A DNA stretch of 64,000 nt, taken from Streptomyces sp. HM190 (GTDB lineage Bacteria > Actinomycetota > Actinomycetes > Streptomycetales > Streptomycetaceae). Both the position numbers and the translations under genes were made by a program. The notes under the pieces are model-generated. The model was given only the letters and a program-made list of their open reading frames with translations. It did not search any database and was not told the origin of the DNA. Shown here one piece after another: positions 47,099 through 55,601 of this stretch (position 1 is the stretch's first letter; the number at the start of each line of letters is the position of its first letter). Where the stretch lies: assembly GCF_009857135.1 (NCBI RefSeq), contig NZ_CP047318.1, forward strand, positions 2,232,001-2,296,000. Direction: 5' to 3'.

Positions 47099-47233
47099 GG
47101 GCGCAGCAACGCGGGCGCGGCAATCCGGGCGCGGCAATCCGGGCGCGGCAATCCGGGCGCAGCGGTCCGGGCGCAGCAATTCAGGCGCAGCAATCCGGGC
47201 GCAGCGGTCCGGGCGCGGCAGCGCGGGTGCGGC
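47099..47233. repeat. 14-bp minisatellite (about 9.6 units)
   Basis: Nine full units and a partial one of the 14-mer GGGCGCGGCAATCC and close variants (GGGCGCAGCAATCC, GGGCGCAGCGGTCC). Three consecutive units are identical. It fills the divergent gap (46884-47305) between the zinc-ribbon methyltransferase and cobT; degenerate units may extend left to about 47053. The unit length is not a multiple of three, so it is not coding. Confidence 0.9.
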
Positions 47234-47291
47234 GGGGTGGGTTCGTGTGCGGTGGGTTCCGGTATGGCGCGGTCGTGTTCGATCGCTGCCG

Positions 47292-47297
47292 GTACTG
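47292..47297 (+). promoter_or_regulatory. -10 box of a leaderless promoter (cobT)
   Basis: TACTGT stands 8 nt before the ATG at 47306; no ribosome binding site. Confidence 0.55.
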
Positions 47298-47305
47298 TTC
47301 GGCGA

Positions 47306-48427
47306 ATGAGCTCGCTTAATCTCGACGACTTCACCGATCTGATCGAGCGCCCCGACGGCGGGGTGCGCCGCGACGCCGAGGCGCGGCGAGAGAGGCAGAT
47401 CGTGCCGCCCGGGGCGCTGGGCCGGTTGGACGACCTCGGCGAGTGGCTGGCGGCGGCGCAGTCCGCCGTGCCGGTGCGGCCGATCGGCCGGGCCCGCGTG
47501 GTGCTGTTCGCGGGCGACCACGGCGTCGCCGAACTGGGCGTCTCCGCCCGGCCCGCGGGCACGGCGGACCAGTTGGTGCGGGGCGTGCTCGACGGCAGCA
47601 GCCCGGTGGCGGTGCTGGCCCGGCGGCTCGACGTGCCGGTCCGGGTGGTCGACCTGGCGCTGGACTGCGACCCAGGCTCGCTGCCCGAGGACGTCGTACG
47701 GCACCGGGTGCGGCGCGGCTCCGGCCGCATCGACATCGAGGACGCGCTGACCCTCCAGCAGGCGGAGGCCGCGTTCCGGGCGGGCGTCGCCGTCGCGGAC
47801 GAGGAGGCCGACTCCGGGACGGATCTGGTCGTGCTCGGGGACCTCAGCGTCGGCGGGACCACGGCCGCGGCCGTCCTCGTCGCCGCGCTGTGCGGGACCG
47901 ACGCGTCGGTGGTGACCGGGCGGGGCGGCCGGGCGATCGACGACCTGGCGTGGATGCGCAAGTGCGCGGCCGTACGGGACGCCCTGCGGCGGGCCCGGCC
48001 CGTGCTCGGGGAGCAGTTGCAGCTGCTGGCGACGGTCGGCGGGGCCGATCTCGCGGCCATGACCGGGTTCCTGCTGCAGAGCGCGGTGCGGAAGATGCCG
48101 GTGATCCTCGACGGAGTGGTGTCCGCGGCGTGCGCCCTGGTCGCCCAGCGGGTGGCCTTCCGGGCGCCGGACTGGTGGCTCGCCGGGCAGAGCAGCGGCG
48201 AGCCGGCGCAGGCCAAGGCGCTGGACCGGATGGCGATCGAGCCGCTGCTGGACCACGGGGTGAGGATCGGGGAGGGCGCGGGGGCGCTGCTCGCGCTGCC
48301 CCTGGTGCAGGCCGCGGCGGCGCTGGCCGCGGAGCTGCCGGAGCGGGAGCCGGCGGAGCCGGAGAAGACGGCCGGCGACAGCGGGGCCGAGGAGAAGAAC
48401 CTCGCGGAGGAGTACGACGCGACGTAG
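47306..48427 (+). CDS. cobT: Nicotinate-nucleotide-dimethylbenzimidazole phosphoribosyltransferase
   Basis: 373-aa enzyme that activates the lower ligand (DMB) of cobalamin to alpha-ribazole phosphate. Motifs: FAGDHGVAELGVSA, LGDLSVGGTTAAA, DGVVSAACALVAQ and the catalytic Glu in RIGEGAGALLALP near residue 327. The first 30 residues resemble the usual start with PPGALGRLDDLG. The last 45 residues are an acidic extension. No cobalamin riboswitch precedes it; the promoter is leaderless and follows a minisatellite. Confidence 0.95.
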   Translation: MSSLNLDDFTDLIERPDGGVRRDAEARRERQIVPPGALGRLDDLGEWLAAAQSAVPVRPIGRARVVLFAGDHGVAELGVSARPAGTADQLVRGVLDGSSPVAVLARRLDVPVRVVDLALDCDPGSLPEDVVRHRVRRGSGRIDIEDALTLQQAEAAFRAGVAVADEEADSGTDLVVLGDLSVGGTTAAAVLVAALCGTDASVVTGRGGRAIDDLAWMRKCAAVRDALRRARPVLGEQLQLLATVGGADLAAMTGFLLQSAVRKMPVILDGVVSAACALVAQRVAFRAPDWWLAGQSSGEPAQAKALDRMAIEPLLDHGVRIGEGAGALLALPLVQAAAALAAELPEREPAEPEKTAGDSGAEEKNLAEEYDAT

Positions 48428-48453
48428 CCACCGCCGGCGCGCGTCCGCCACCG

Positions 48454-48520
48454 GGGGCGCGACGCAAGGGCCGGCGCGACGCAGCAAGGGCCGGCGCGAC
48501 GCAGGGCCGGCTCGGCACCA
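48454..48520. repeat. Short tandem repeat after cobT
   Basis: The unit GGGCCGGCGCGACGCAGCAA is repeated about 2.5 times with small changes. Shortly after (48579-48609) GGTCACCCG occurs several times. The 236-bp gap to the next gene holds no gene. Confidence 0.6.
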
Positions 48521-48650
48521 CCGGGCCACGCCCGGCCGCGCCGGTCCGGCCCGATCAACCGCTCCCCTGCACCCTCGGTCACCCGGTCACCCGGCCGCCC
48601 GGTCACCCGAAGGGCACTGCAGAGCCCGGGGGTGACCGGCCGAGCGCCCC

Positions 48651-48656
48651 TAAGAT
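48651..48656 (+). promoter_or_regulatory. -10 box of a leaderless promoter (DUF2156 gene)
   Basis: TAAGAT stands 7 nt before the ATG at 48664; no ribosome binding site. Confidence 0.55.
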
Positions 48657-48663
48657 CCCGAAC

Positions 48664-50430
48664 ATGACCAATGTCCCGGTTTCGACACCCGCGCAGCCCG
48701 GGGGTGGTGTCGCCTCCCGGCGGGCCGCCGGGGGCGCGGTCTGGTACCTGCGGGTCGTCGCGTGCGTCAACTTCCTGGGCGCCGTGTGGGTGTCGCTGGG
48801 GCAGGACCTGCGGCGGCACAACACGAACGACTACTTCACGCCCTACCTGCTGACGGCGGGGTTCGCGACCGGCGTGTTCACCACGTTCCTGGCGATCACC
48901 ATGCGGCGCCGGAAGCGGGCCGCGTGGATCCTGAACATCGTCCTGGGCACGCTGTTCCTGCTGCTGTTCGTCTTCGCGATGACCTTCGAGGACATCAGGC
49001 GGCACCCGCAGAACTGGGTGTCGCTCACCCTGACCGCGGCGTTCGTGGCGTCCCTGGTCGTGGGGCGGCGGGAGTTCTACGCCAAGGGCGACCGGTCGAA
49101 CCCCCGACTCGCGGCGGCCGTCGCGATCGGCGGCCTGCTGGGCTGCTCGCTGCTCGCGGCGCTCCTCGTCACCGTCACCAACGAGTCGGCCGACGAGCAC
49201 CTGTCGACGTTCTGGGACCGCTGGGCGTACGGGGCCCTGCGGCTGGTCTCGGTCGCCTCCGACGACTCCGACTTCGCGGGGATCACCGCCCCCACCTGGG
49301 TGGACGTCACCATCAACGTGCTCAGCACCCTGCTGGTCCTCGCCGTGTTCTACGCCGCCTTCCGCTCCCGCAGGGCCGTCGACCCGATCACCGAGGAGGA
49401 CGAGGACAGGCTGCGGGCCCTGCTGGAGCGGCACGGCGACCGGGACTCCCTCGGGTACTTCGCGCTGCGGCGGGAGAAGAGCGTCCTCTGGTCGCCGACG
49501 GGCAAGGCCGGCATCGCCTACCGGGTGCTGGGCGGTGTCTCGCTGGCCTCCGGCGACCCGATCGGCGACCCGGAGGCGTGGCCCGGTGCCATCGGGCCGT
49601 GGCTGGTCGAGGCACGGGTGCACGGGTGGATCCCGGCGGTGATGGGCGCGGGGGAAGAGGCCGGCACCGTGTACGCGCGGCACGGGCTCGACGCACTGGA
49701 ACTCGGGGACGAGGCCGTCGTCGAGACCGCCGAGTTCACCCTCGACGGACGGGCCATGCGGAGCGTGCGGCAGGCGTACAACCGGGTCCGGCGGGCCGGG
49801 TACACCGTGCGGATCCGGCGGCACGCGGACATCCCGGACGGCGAGATGGCCGTTCTCCTGCGGCGGGCCGACGACTGGCGGGACGGGGCCACCGAGCGCG
49901 GGTTCAGCATGGCGCTCGGACGGCTCGGCGACCCGGCGGACGGGCAGTGCGTGATGCTGGAGTGCGCCGACGGGCACGGTGAGCTGCGGGCCCTGCTGTC
50001 GTTCGTGCCGTGGGGGCGGCACGGGCTCTCCCTCGACCTGATGCGACGGGACCGCGACGCCGACAACGGGCTGATGGAGTTCATGGTCATCGAGCTCCTC
50101 CAGCGGGCCGAGGAGATCGGGATCACGCAGGTCTCACTGAACTTCGCGATGTTCCGCTCGGTCTTCGAACGTGGCGCGCGCCTCGGCGCGGGTCCGGTCC
50201 TGCGGCTGTGGCGGTCGCTGCTCGGCTTCTTCTCCCGCTGGTGGCAGATCGAGTCGCTGTACCGGGCCAACGCCAAGTACCGGCCCGTCTGGGAGCCGCG
50301 GTTCCTGCTCTTCGAGAAGAGCGCGGACCTGCCGCGCATCGCCGTCGCCGCGGCCCGCGCGGAGGGCTTCCTGGAGGCGCCGGGACTGCCGAAGTGGCTG
50401 CACCGCAGACACCTTGAGTCACGCCGGTGA
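48664..50430 (+). CDS. MprF/LysX-like membrane protein with DUF2156 domain
   Basis: 588-aa protein. The N-terminal ~245 residues have six predicted transmembrane segments. The C-terminal ~330 residues are a DUF2156 (GNAT-fold) domain, with VLGGVSLASGDPIGD and SLNFAMFRSVFERGAR, as in the catalytic part of MprF-type lysyl-phosphatidylglycerol synthases. These move an aminoacyl group from tRNA to a membrane lipid, lowering the surface charge and sensitivity to cationic peptides. No lysyl-tRNA synthetase domain is fused. The aminoacyl donor is unknown. A -10 box lies 7 nt before the ATG. Confidence 0.88.
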   Translation: MTNVPVSTPAQPGGGVASRRAAGGAVWYLRVVACVNFLGAVWVSLGQDLRRHNTNDYFTPYLLTAGFATGVFTTFLAITMRRRKRAAWILNIVLGTLFLLLFVFAMTFEDIRRHPQNWVSLTLTAAFVASLVVGRREFYAKGDRSNPRLAAAVAIGGLLGCSLLAALLVTVTNESADEHLSTFWDRWAYGALRLVSVASDDSDFAGITAPTWVDVTINVLSTLLVLAVFYAAFRSRRAVDPITEEDEDRLRALLERHGDRDSLGYFALRREKSVLWSPTGKAGIAYRVLGGVSLASGDPIGDPEAWPGAIGPWLVEARVHGWIPAVMGAGEEAGTVYARHGLDALELGDEAVVETAEFTLDGRAMRSVRQAYNRVRRAGYTVRIRRHADIPDGEMAVLLRRADDWRDGATERGFSMALGRLGDPADGQCVMLECADGHGELRALLSFVPWGRHGLSLDLMRRDRDADNGLMEFMVIELLQRAEEIGITQVSLNFAMFRSVFERGARLGAGPVLRLWRSLLGFFSRWWQIESLYRANAKYRPVWEPRFLLFEKSADLPRIAVAAARAEGFLEAPGLPKWLHRRHLESRR

Positions 50431-50512
50431 CCGCGTAGGAGCACGGGCGTCCGGCGACGGACGCGCCGGACGCCCGCGTCGGGAAGAGGCGTACGGAACA
50501 GACACACGGGAC

Positions 50513-51262
50513 ATGGGGACGAGGACGGACACGGATACGGGCCGGCGGATGAACCGGGTCACGCGGGCGGCCCGCGCCGAGTGGGGGCCGTTGTACGCCG
50601 CCGTGCGCCCGGCACTGGCGCGCCGGCGGCTGCGGGCCGTCCCGATGACCGTCACCGCCGTCGCCCTGGCGACCGTCGTCCACCTGGTGCACCGCCGGAC
50701 CTGGGGCTACGGGTTCATCGAGGAGGTGGGCGCCGTACGGGCCGAGGACCCGCTGTGGGCGGCGCTGCTGCGCACCCCGCTCTCCCTGTTCGTCCCGGCG
50801 CTGGACCTGCCGGTGTGGGGTGCGCTCGCGCAGATCCTGCTCGTGTTCGGGATCGCGGAGATCTGCCTCGGGAAGAGGCGGACGCTGGCCGTGGCGTACC
50901 TGGCGACGCTGGCCGGCACGCTGTACGCGCGCGTGGGCGTCGCGCTGGGCCCCGACGTGCCCCTCGTGGGGTTGCCCTGCTCGGATGCCCGGGTCGTCGA
51001 CACCGGACCGTCGGCGGCGGTGGTGGGGCTCGCCGTCTACCTCGGGTGGCGGCTGCGGGCGTACGCCACGGCGGGCGTGGTCGTCGTGGCGATGATCGTC
51101 GAGGTGCTGGTCAAGGAGAACCTCGCGGGCAAGGAGCACCTGGCGGCGATCGCGGCCGTGCTGGTGCTGTGCGGGCTGCGGGCCGTGCGTCAGCGGCGTT
51201 CCGCCCGGTCGGGGGCGGGCGGTGGGGAGGGCAGGTCCGGGGTGCCGCCGATCCAGTCCTGA
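50513..51262 (+). CDS. Rhomboid-like integral membrane protein
   Basis: 249-aa membrane protein with about six segments. The candidate Ser lies in DTGPSAAVVGLAVY and a candidate His in AGKEHLAAIAAV, but the HxxxN of helix 2 is absent, so it is best called rhomboid-like with uncertain activity. The start is unsure: ATG 50513 or ATG 50549 (MNRVTRAARAEWG), neither with a strong RBS. It follows the DUF2156 gene by 82 bp. Its last 73 bp overlap, on the opposite strand, the end of the next gene. Confidence 0.75.
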   Translation: MGTRTDTDTGRRMNRVTRAARAEWGPLYAAVRPALARRRLRAVPMTVTAVALATVVHLVHRRTWGYGFIEEVGAVRAEDPLWAALLRTPLSLFVPALDLPVWGALAQILLVFGIAEICLGKRRTLAVAYLATLAGTLYARVGVALGPDVPLVGLPCSDARVVDTGPSAAVVGLAVYLGWRLRAYATAGVVVVAMIVEVLVKENLAGKEHLAAIAAVLVLCGLRAVRQRRSARSGAGGGEGRSGVPPIQS

Positions 51263-51969
51263 AAGCGGCGGCTCGGACCCGACCAGCGGCGGTCGTGGTG
51301 GTAGGACCGCAGCAGGGCCCTGGCGCGGGCGCGCGGGCGGCGGCGGTAGAAACGGCGGGCCCAGGCGGAGGTCGGGCGGGCCAGGCGGACGGCTCCGACG
51401 ACGGCGACGAGCGGGATGATCACCCCGAAGATCGCGGTGCGGGCCTTGCCCTTGCTGAGGGCGACCAGGGCGACGAGGAAGTTGGTGCCGATGGTGAGCA
51501 TGGCGGCGCCACGGTCCTGGAGTTCCGCCTCGCTGAGGTCGTTGACGCCGAACGGCAGGAAACCGCTGAGGACGAGGCCGACCAGGGCCGCCGTCACCAC
51601 CACGACCTCGACGCTCTTGCGGCCCTCCTCCGACCAGTACACGTCGTCGAGGTGCAGGATCAGCGCGAACTCGTCCAGCACCAGCCCGGCGCCCATGCCG
51701 AAGATCACGGCGGAGAACAGCGCGCCGAAGCCGTGCCCGTCGGAGGCCACCGAGCCGAAGCCGCCGGCGACGGTGAGGAGGACACCGGGGACGACGTGGT
51801 GGATGTGGACGCCGCCGCTGCCGCTGATGTTGCGGAAGGGGCCCTTGCCCGCCCGGATGAGACGGGTGATGAGACGGGTGATCAGGAAGGTCAGGACGAA
51901 CGCGGTGAGCGCGAGGAGCAACGGCAGTTTGCCCGGCTCGATGATGTTCCGTTCCCACCAGTGACCCAT
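51190..51969 (-). CDS. Integral membrane protein with conserved His/Asp motifs
   Basis: 259-aa protein with about six membrane segments and a basic tail. It carries GGVHIHHVVPG after the first helices and LDEFALILHLDDVYW near residue 107, a set of His, Asp and Glu residues that could bind a metal at the membrane. I know no function for it. The ATG has TAAAGT 6 nt upstream, so it is probably leaderless. Its last 24 codons overlap the rhomboid-like gene on the other strand; the tail after about 235 is Pro-rich and may be dispensable. Confidence 0.82.
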   Translation of the reverse strand: MGHWWERNIIEPGKLPLLLALTAFVLTFLITRLITRLIRAGKGPFRNISGSGGVHIHHVVPGVLLTVAGGFGSVASDGHGFGALFSAVIFGMGAGLVLDEFALILHLDDVYWSEEGRKSVEVVVVTAALVGLVLSGFLPFGVNDLSEAELQDRGAAMLTIGTNFLVALVALSKGKARTAIFGVIIPLVAVVGAVRLARPTSAWARRFYRRRPRARARALLRSYHHDRRWSGPSRRFQDWIGGTPDLPSPPPAPDRAERR

Positions 51970-51975
51970 ATGGGC

Positions 51976-51981
51976 ACTTTA
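51976..51981 (-). promoter_or_regulatory. -10 box of a leaderless promoter (membrane protein)
   Basis: TAAAGT on the minus strand ends 6 nt before the ATG at 51969; no ribosome binding site. Confidence 0.5.
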
Positions 51982-52070
51982 TTCCGATCCGTCACGGCCG
52001 CCCCGCGCAGTGCTGCCGTTCGGGCCCTCGCGGCCTCCCGGGCGCCGTTCCCGCCGTCCGGGGCGCCGGG

Positions 52071-52076
52071 TAGCCT
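52071..52076 (+). promoter_or_regulatory. -10 box of a leaderless promoter (cobS)
   Basis: TAGCCT stands 6 nt before the GTG at 52083; no ribosome binding site. Confidence 0.55.
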
Positions 52077-52082
52077 GCGCCG

Positions 52083-52880
52083 GTGTCCACGACCCCGGCT
52101 CCCGCGCCCACCCTCTCCGACGGCCTGCGCTTCGCCTTCGGCACCCTGACCGTGCTGCCGGTGCGGGTGTCCCGGTGGGACCGCGACGCCGCGCGGGTGG
52201 GGATGCTGTGCGCGCCCGCCGCCGGACTGGTGGTCGGCGCCGCCGCGGCGGCGCTCGGCGGGCTGCTGCTGTTCCTGGGCGCGGGGCCGCTGCTCGCCGC
52301 CGTGGCCGCGGTCGCCGTACCCGCCGTGCTCACCCGGGGACTGCATCTGGACGGGCTCGCGGACACCGCCGACGGGCTGGGCAGCGGCAGGCCCGCCGAG
52401 GACGCGCTGCGGATCATGAAGCAGTCGGACATCGGGCCGTTCGGCGTCATCGCCCTCGTGCTGGCCCTGTTCGCCCAGGTCGCCGCGCTCACCGAGGCGT
52501 ACGGGGAGTCCTGGGCCCTCGGCACGGTCGCGGCCGTCGTCTCGGCGGCCACCGCCCGGCTGGCCCTGACCCTGGCCGCCCGCACCGGCGTCCCGGCCGC
52601 CCGGCCCGAGGGGCTGGGGGCGGCGGTGGCGGGGGCGGTGCCCGTACGGGGCGCGGTGCTGGTGGCCGCGGTCGTGGGGTGCGCGGCGGCGGGCGCGGGC
52701 GCGCTCCTCGGGCCGTACGACCTCGCCCGTACGGTGCTCGCGGTCGTCCTCGGGATCGCCGCCGCCGAGTCGCTGCTGCGGCACTGCGTCCGGCGGTTCG
52801 GCGGGGTGACCGGCGACGTGTTCGGAGGGCTCGCGGAGACGGCGGCGACGGCGGCACTGGTCGTGTTCACCCTGGGGTGA
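52083..52880 (+). CDS. cobS: Adenosylcobinamide-GDP ribazoletransferase (cobalamin synthase)
   Basis: 265-aa membrane enzyme that joins adenosylcobinamide-GDP with alpha-ribazole (phosphate), the last assembly step of cobalamin. The signature LTRGLHLDGLADTADGLGSG is at about 78-98, then IMKQSDIGPFGV near 118. About six membrane segments. It completes the cobU-cobT-cobS set of this region although the three are separate transcription units. No cobalamin riboswitch is visible. Confidence 0.95.
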   Translation: MSTTPAPAPTLSDGLRFAFGTLTVLPVRVSRWDRDAARVGMLCAPAAGLVVGAAAAALGGLLLFLGAGPLLAAVAAVAVPAVLTRGLHLDGLADTADGLGSGRPAEDALRIMKQSDIGPFGVIALVLALFAQVAALTEAYGESWALGTVAAVVSAATARLALTLAARTGVPAARPEGLGAAVAGAVPVRGAVLVAAVVGCAAAGAGALLGPYDLARTVLAVVLGIAAAESLLRHCVRRFGGVTGDVFGGLAETAATAALVVFTLG

Positions 52881-52916
52881 GCCCGGGACCGGTGGCCGGC
52901 CGGCCGCGCACCCGGC

Positions 52917-53726
52917 TCAGCAGGCCTTCCGCCACGGCCCCAGCTCCCACTTCTTCTGCAGGGAACTGAGCCCCAGCCGCCGTGACTCGGGGCAGAAGTC
53001 GCCCGTCTCCCTCTCGTACTCGACGTGGAAGACGGCCTTGCCCGCGTCGACGAAGGGGGTGAGGGTGTCGCACTCCTCGTACTGGGCGCACTGTTCGTTG
53101 ACCGCGAAGTCGAAGTCGTCGACGAGGGCGGGGATCTGGTCGAGGTCGTTCTTCAGGCCCACCGCCAGGCCCCGTTCGTGGGCGAGGCGGGCGACGAGAC
53201 GGTTGTAGCGGAGCTGGTCGGCGGCCTTCAGGGGGAAGCCGGTCCGGTTGCGGTAGCCGTCCATGTTGTCGGGCTCGACCGCGTCGAAGCCCTTCTCCAC
53301 GCACATGTCGAGCCGGGCGGCCATCAGCGGTTCGAGGACGTCGAGACGGCGGATGTCGAGCCAGCGCTCCCCGTCCCAGCCGTTGCCCCCGCCGATCACC
53401 GACCGGGGGAACGCGTCGGCGTCCGGGCGCCAGTCCTCCCAGGCGCCGGTGGACAGGTAGCAGATGACCTTGCGGCCGTCGTCGTGGAGCGCGGCGACGG
53501 TGTCCGCGGAGTGGTCGAAGCCGTCGATGTCGTACACGGGGACGTCGACGGAGGTGTCCAGGCGCCCGCTCAGCTGCCACTGCCAGTCCGTGCCGGGCTT
53601 CGGCCGCCAGCGGTCGCCCGCCGCCGGGCCGGTGTTCCCGCCCGGCTCGTCGTCGGGGGCGGCGGCGCAACCCCCGACCAGCAGGAGCAGGGTGAGCAGG
53701 GCGCTGCGGGCGGGGGCGTGTCTCAT
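52917..53726 (-). CDS. Lipoprotein, GH114-like (endo alpha-1,4-polygalactosaminidase family)
   Basis: 269-aa predicted lipoprotein (lipobox LVGGC, Cys at 20). The domain from about 35 to the end matches the TM1410/GH114 barrel: VYDIDGFDHS, ICYLSTGAWEDWRPD, DIRRLDVLEPLMAARLDMCVEKGFDAVEPDN with its acidic residues and GLAVGLKNDLDQI. Family members degrade galactosaminogalactan-type or other N-unsubstituted polysaccharides; here the substrate is unknown. It ends 36 bp from the cobS stop on the opposite strand. Confidence 0.85.
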   Translation of the reverse strand: MRHAPARSALLTLLLLVGGCAAAPDDEPGGNTGPAAGDRWRPKPGTDWQWQLSGRLDTSVDVPVYDIDGFDHSADTVAALHDDGRKVICYLSTGAWEDWRPDADAFPRSVIGGGNGWDGERWLDIRRLDVLEPLMAARLDMCVEKGFDAVEPDNMDGYRNRTGFPLKAADQLRYNRLVARLAHERGLAVGLKNDLDQIPALVDDFDFAVNEQCAQYEECDTLTPFVDAGKAVFHVEYERETGDFCPESRRLGLSSLQKKWELGPWRKAC

Positions 53727-54062
53727 GCGCGAGGACTCCAGGGCGGGCGGCGGGGTACCCCAAGGATGATCGCGGACACCGCGCGGGCGCCGACACCCGC
53801 CGCGACCGACACCCGCCCGCGGGGGGCAACGGCTCGGGGCGACAAGGGTTCCCCCTATCCCGAAGTCATGGGGATCTCCCTGCTTGGGCGGGACGGAAAG
53901 TCAGGGAGGCTGGTGGCAGCGAACGCCGTCCGGCCGGCCGGTGCGGAGCCGGCCCCGCGCCCCACATCCGACGGACCGAACAAGGGCCTAGGCTCGTGCC
54001 CGGCACGTCGACCCCATCCGTTCGGCTACCCAGAACTCAATCGGAAGCGAGATTTCACCACC
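53727..54062. other. Intergenic region before pepA, no gene seen
   Basis: 336 bp between divergent genes. It should contain both promoters. The stretch 53845-53870 is locally less GC-rich and could include one; no clear boxes, hairpins or repeats were recognised. Confidence 0.45.
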
Positions 54063-55601
54063 GTGACTGCTCTCACTCTCAGCACCGCCGCCGCGTCCGG
54101 CCTCCGCGCCGACGCGATCGTGGTCGGTGTCGCGAAGGGCGCCAAGGGCCCGGTCGTTGCCCCGGGTGCCGAGACCGTGGACAAGGCGTACGACGGCAGG
54201 CTGGCCGGCCTCCTGGAGACCCTGGGCGCCTCGGGCGCCGAGGGCGAGGTGACGAAGCTGCCCGCCCCCTCCGGCTTCAAGGCGCCGCTCGTGGTGGCGG
54301 TGGGCCTGGGAGCGCAGCCCGACACGGACGGCTCGTTCGGCGCGGAGACGCTGCGCCGGGCGGCCGGTGCCGCGGCCCGCGCCCTGGCCGGCTCGAAGAA
54401 GGCGGCGTTCGCCCTGCCGCTCGCCGACACCGACGCCGTGGGTGCCGTCGCCGAGGGCGCGCTGCTCGGCGCGTACTCGTTCGACACCTACAAGGAGAAC
54501 GGCCGTCAGGCCAAGGACGCCGCCAAGGCGAAGGCCGCGAAGGGCCCGCTCGCCGAGGTGGCCCTGCTCGGCGCCAAGCCGCGCGACCGCGCCCACAAGG
54601 CCGCCGCCGAGCGCGCCGTCGCGGTCTCCGAGGAACTGAACCGCGCCCGCGACCTGATCAACACCCCGCCGAACGACCTCGACCCGGCGGCGTTCGCCGC
54701 GATCGCGCAGGGCGCGGGCAAGGAACACGGCATCAAGGTGACCGTGCTCGACGAGAAGGCGCTCGCCAAGGGCGGCTACGGCGGCATCCTCGGCGTCGGC
54801 GCGGGCTCCGCCGCCACCCCCCGGCTGGTGCAGCTGACCTACACCCACGCGAAGGCCACCAAGCACCTGGCGTTCGTCGGCAAGGGCATCACCTACGACT
54901 CGGGCGGCATCTCCCTCAAGCCCGCCGGGCACAACGAGACGATGAAGTGCGACATGAGCGGTGCCGCCGCCGTGTTCGCCGCGGTCGTCGCCGCCGCGCG
55001 CCTCGGTCTGGAGGTCAACGTCACCGGCTGGCTGGCCCTCGCCGAGAACATGCCGTCCGGCACCGCCACCCGGCCGGGTGACGTGCTGCGCATGTACAGC
55101 GGCAAGACGGTGGAGGTGCTGAACACCGACGCCGAGGGCCGGCTGGTGCTGGCCGACGCGATCGCCAAGGCGTCGGAGGACGCGCCGGACGCGATCGTCG
55201 ACGTGGCGACGCTGACCGGGGCGATGATGCTGGCGCTGGGCAACCGGACGTTCGGCATCATGGCCAACGACGACGCGTTCCGCTCCGTGGTGCACGAGGC
55301 GGCCGAGGAGGTCGGCGAGGCCGCCTGGCCGATGCCGCTCCCGGACCACCTGCGCAAGGGCATGGACTCCCCCACCGCCGATATCGCGAACATGGGTGAG
55401 CGCTACGGCGGCGGGCTCGTCGCCGGTCTGTTCCTGAAGGAGTTCGTGGGCGAGGGCATCACGTGGGCGCACCTCGACATCGCGGGGCCGGCCTTCAACG
55501 AGGGCGGCCCCTTCGGCTACACGCCGAAGGGCGGTACGGGCTCCGCGGTGCGCACGCTGGTGCGGCTGGCCGAGCGGGCCGCCGCGGGTGACCTGGGCTG
55601 A
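54063..55601 (+). CDS. pepA: Leucyl (cytosol) aminopeptidase, M17 family
   Basis: 512-aa peptidase that removes N-terminal residues from peptides, with two metal ions per subunit. The C-terminal catalytic domain shows GKGITYDSGGISLKP near residue 283, MKCDMSGAAAV, the M17 signature NTDAEGRLVLAD near 354 and GERYGGGL near 445. The N-terminal domain (1-~170) is the usual M17 alpha/beta domain with an Ala/Lys-rich loop. The GTG start follows GGAAGCGAG. M. tuberculosis has its homologue (Rv2213) just before dlaT too. Confidence 0.95.
   Translation: MTALTLSTAAASGLRADAIVVGVAKGAKGPVVAPGAETVDKAYDGRLAGLLETLGASGAEGEVTKLPAPSGFKAPLVVAVGLGAQPDTDGSFGAETLRRAAGAAARALAGSKKAAFALPLADTDAVGAVAEGALLGAYSFDTYKENGRQAKDAAKAKAAKGPLAEVALLGAKPRDRAHKAAAERAVAVSEELNRARDLINTPPNDLDPAAFAAIAQGAGKEHGIKVTVLDEKALAKGGYGGILGVGAGSAATPRLVQLTYTHAKATKHLAFVGKGITYDSGGISLKPAGHNETMKCDMSGAAAVFAAVVAAARLGLEVNVTGWLALAENMPSGTATRPGDVLRMYSGKTVEVLNTDAEGRLVLADAIAKASEDAPDAIVDVATLTGAMMLALGNRTFGIMANDDAFRSVVHEAAEEVGEAAWPMPLPDHLRKGMDSPTADIANMGERYGGGLVAGLFLKEFVGEGITWAHLDIAGPAFNEGGPFGYTPKGGTGSAVRTLVRLAERAAAGDLG

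Noticed and set aside
47099..47233. CRISPR array
   Set aside because: Units are contiguous 14-mers without unique spacers; a minisatellite.
46884..47305. Cobalamin riboswitch before cobT (or before cobU and cobS)
   Set aside because: No B12-box like core was seen and the three genes start close to -10 boxes, leaving no room for a leader.
45988..50022. 1344-aa open frame on the minus strand
   Set aside because: Crosses the minisatellite and the opposite strand of cobT and the DUF2156 gene; composition is Pro/Arg/Ser-rich low complexity, a shadow frame.
53025..54062. N-terminal extension of the aminopeptidase
   Set aside because: The frame stays open upstream, but that part is antisense to the GH114-like gene and lacks family similarity; GTG 54063 has a ribosome binding site.
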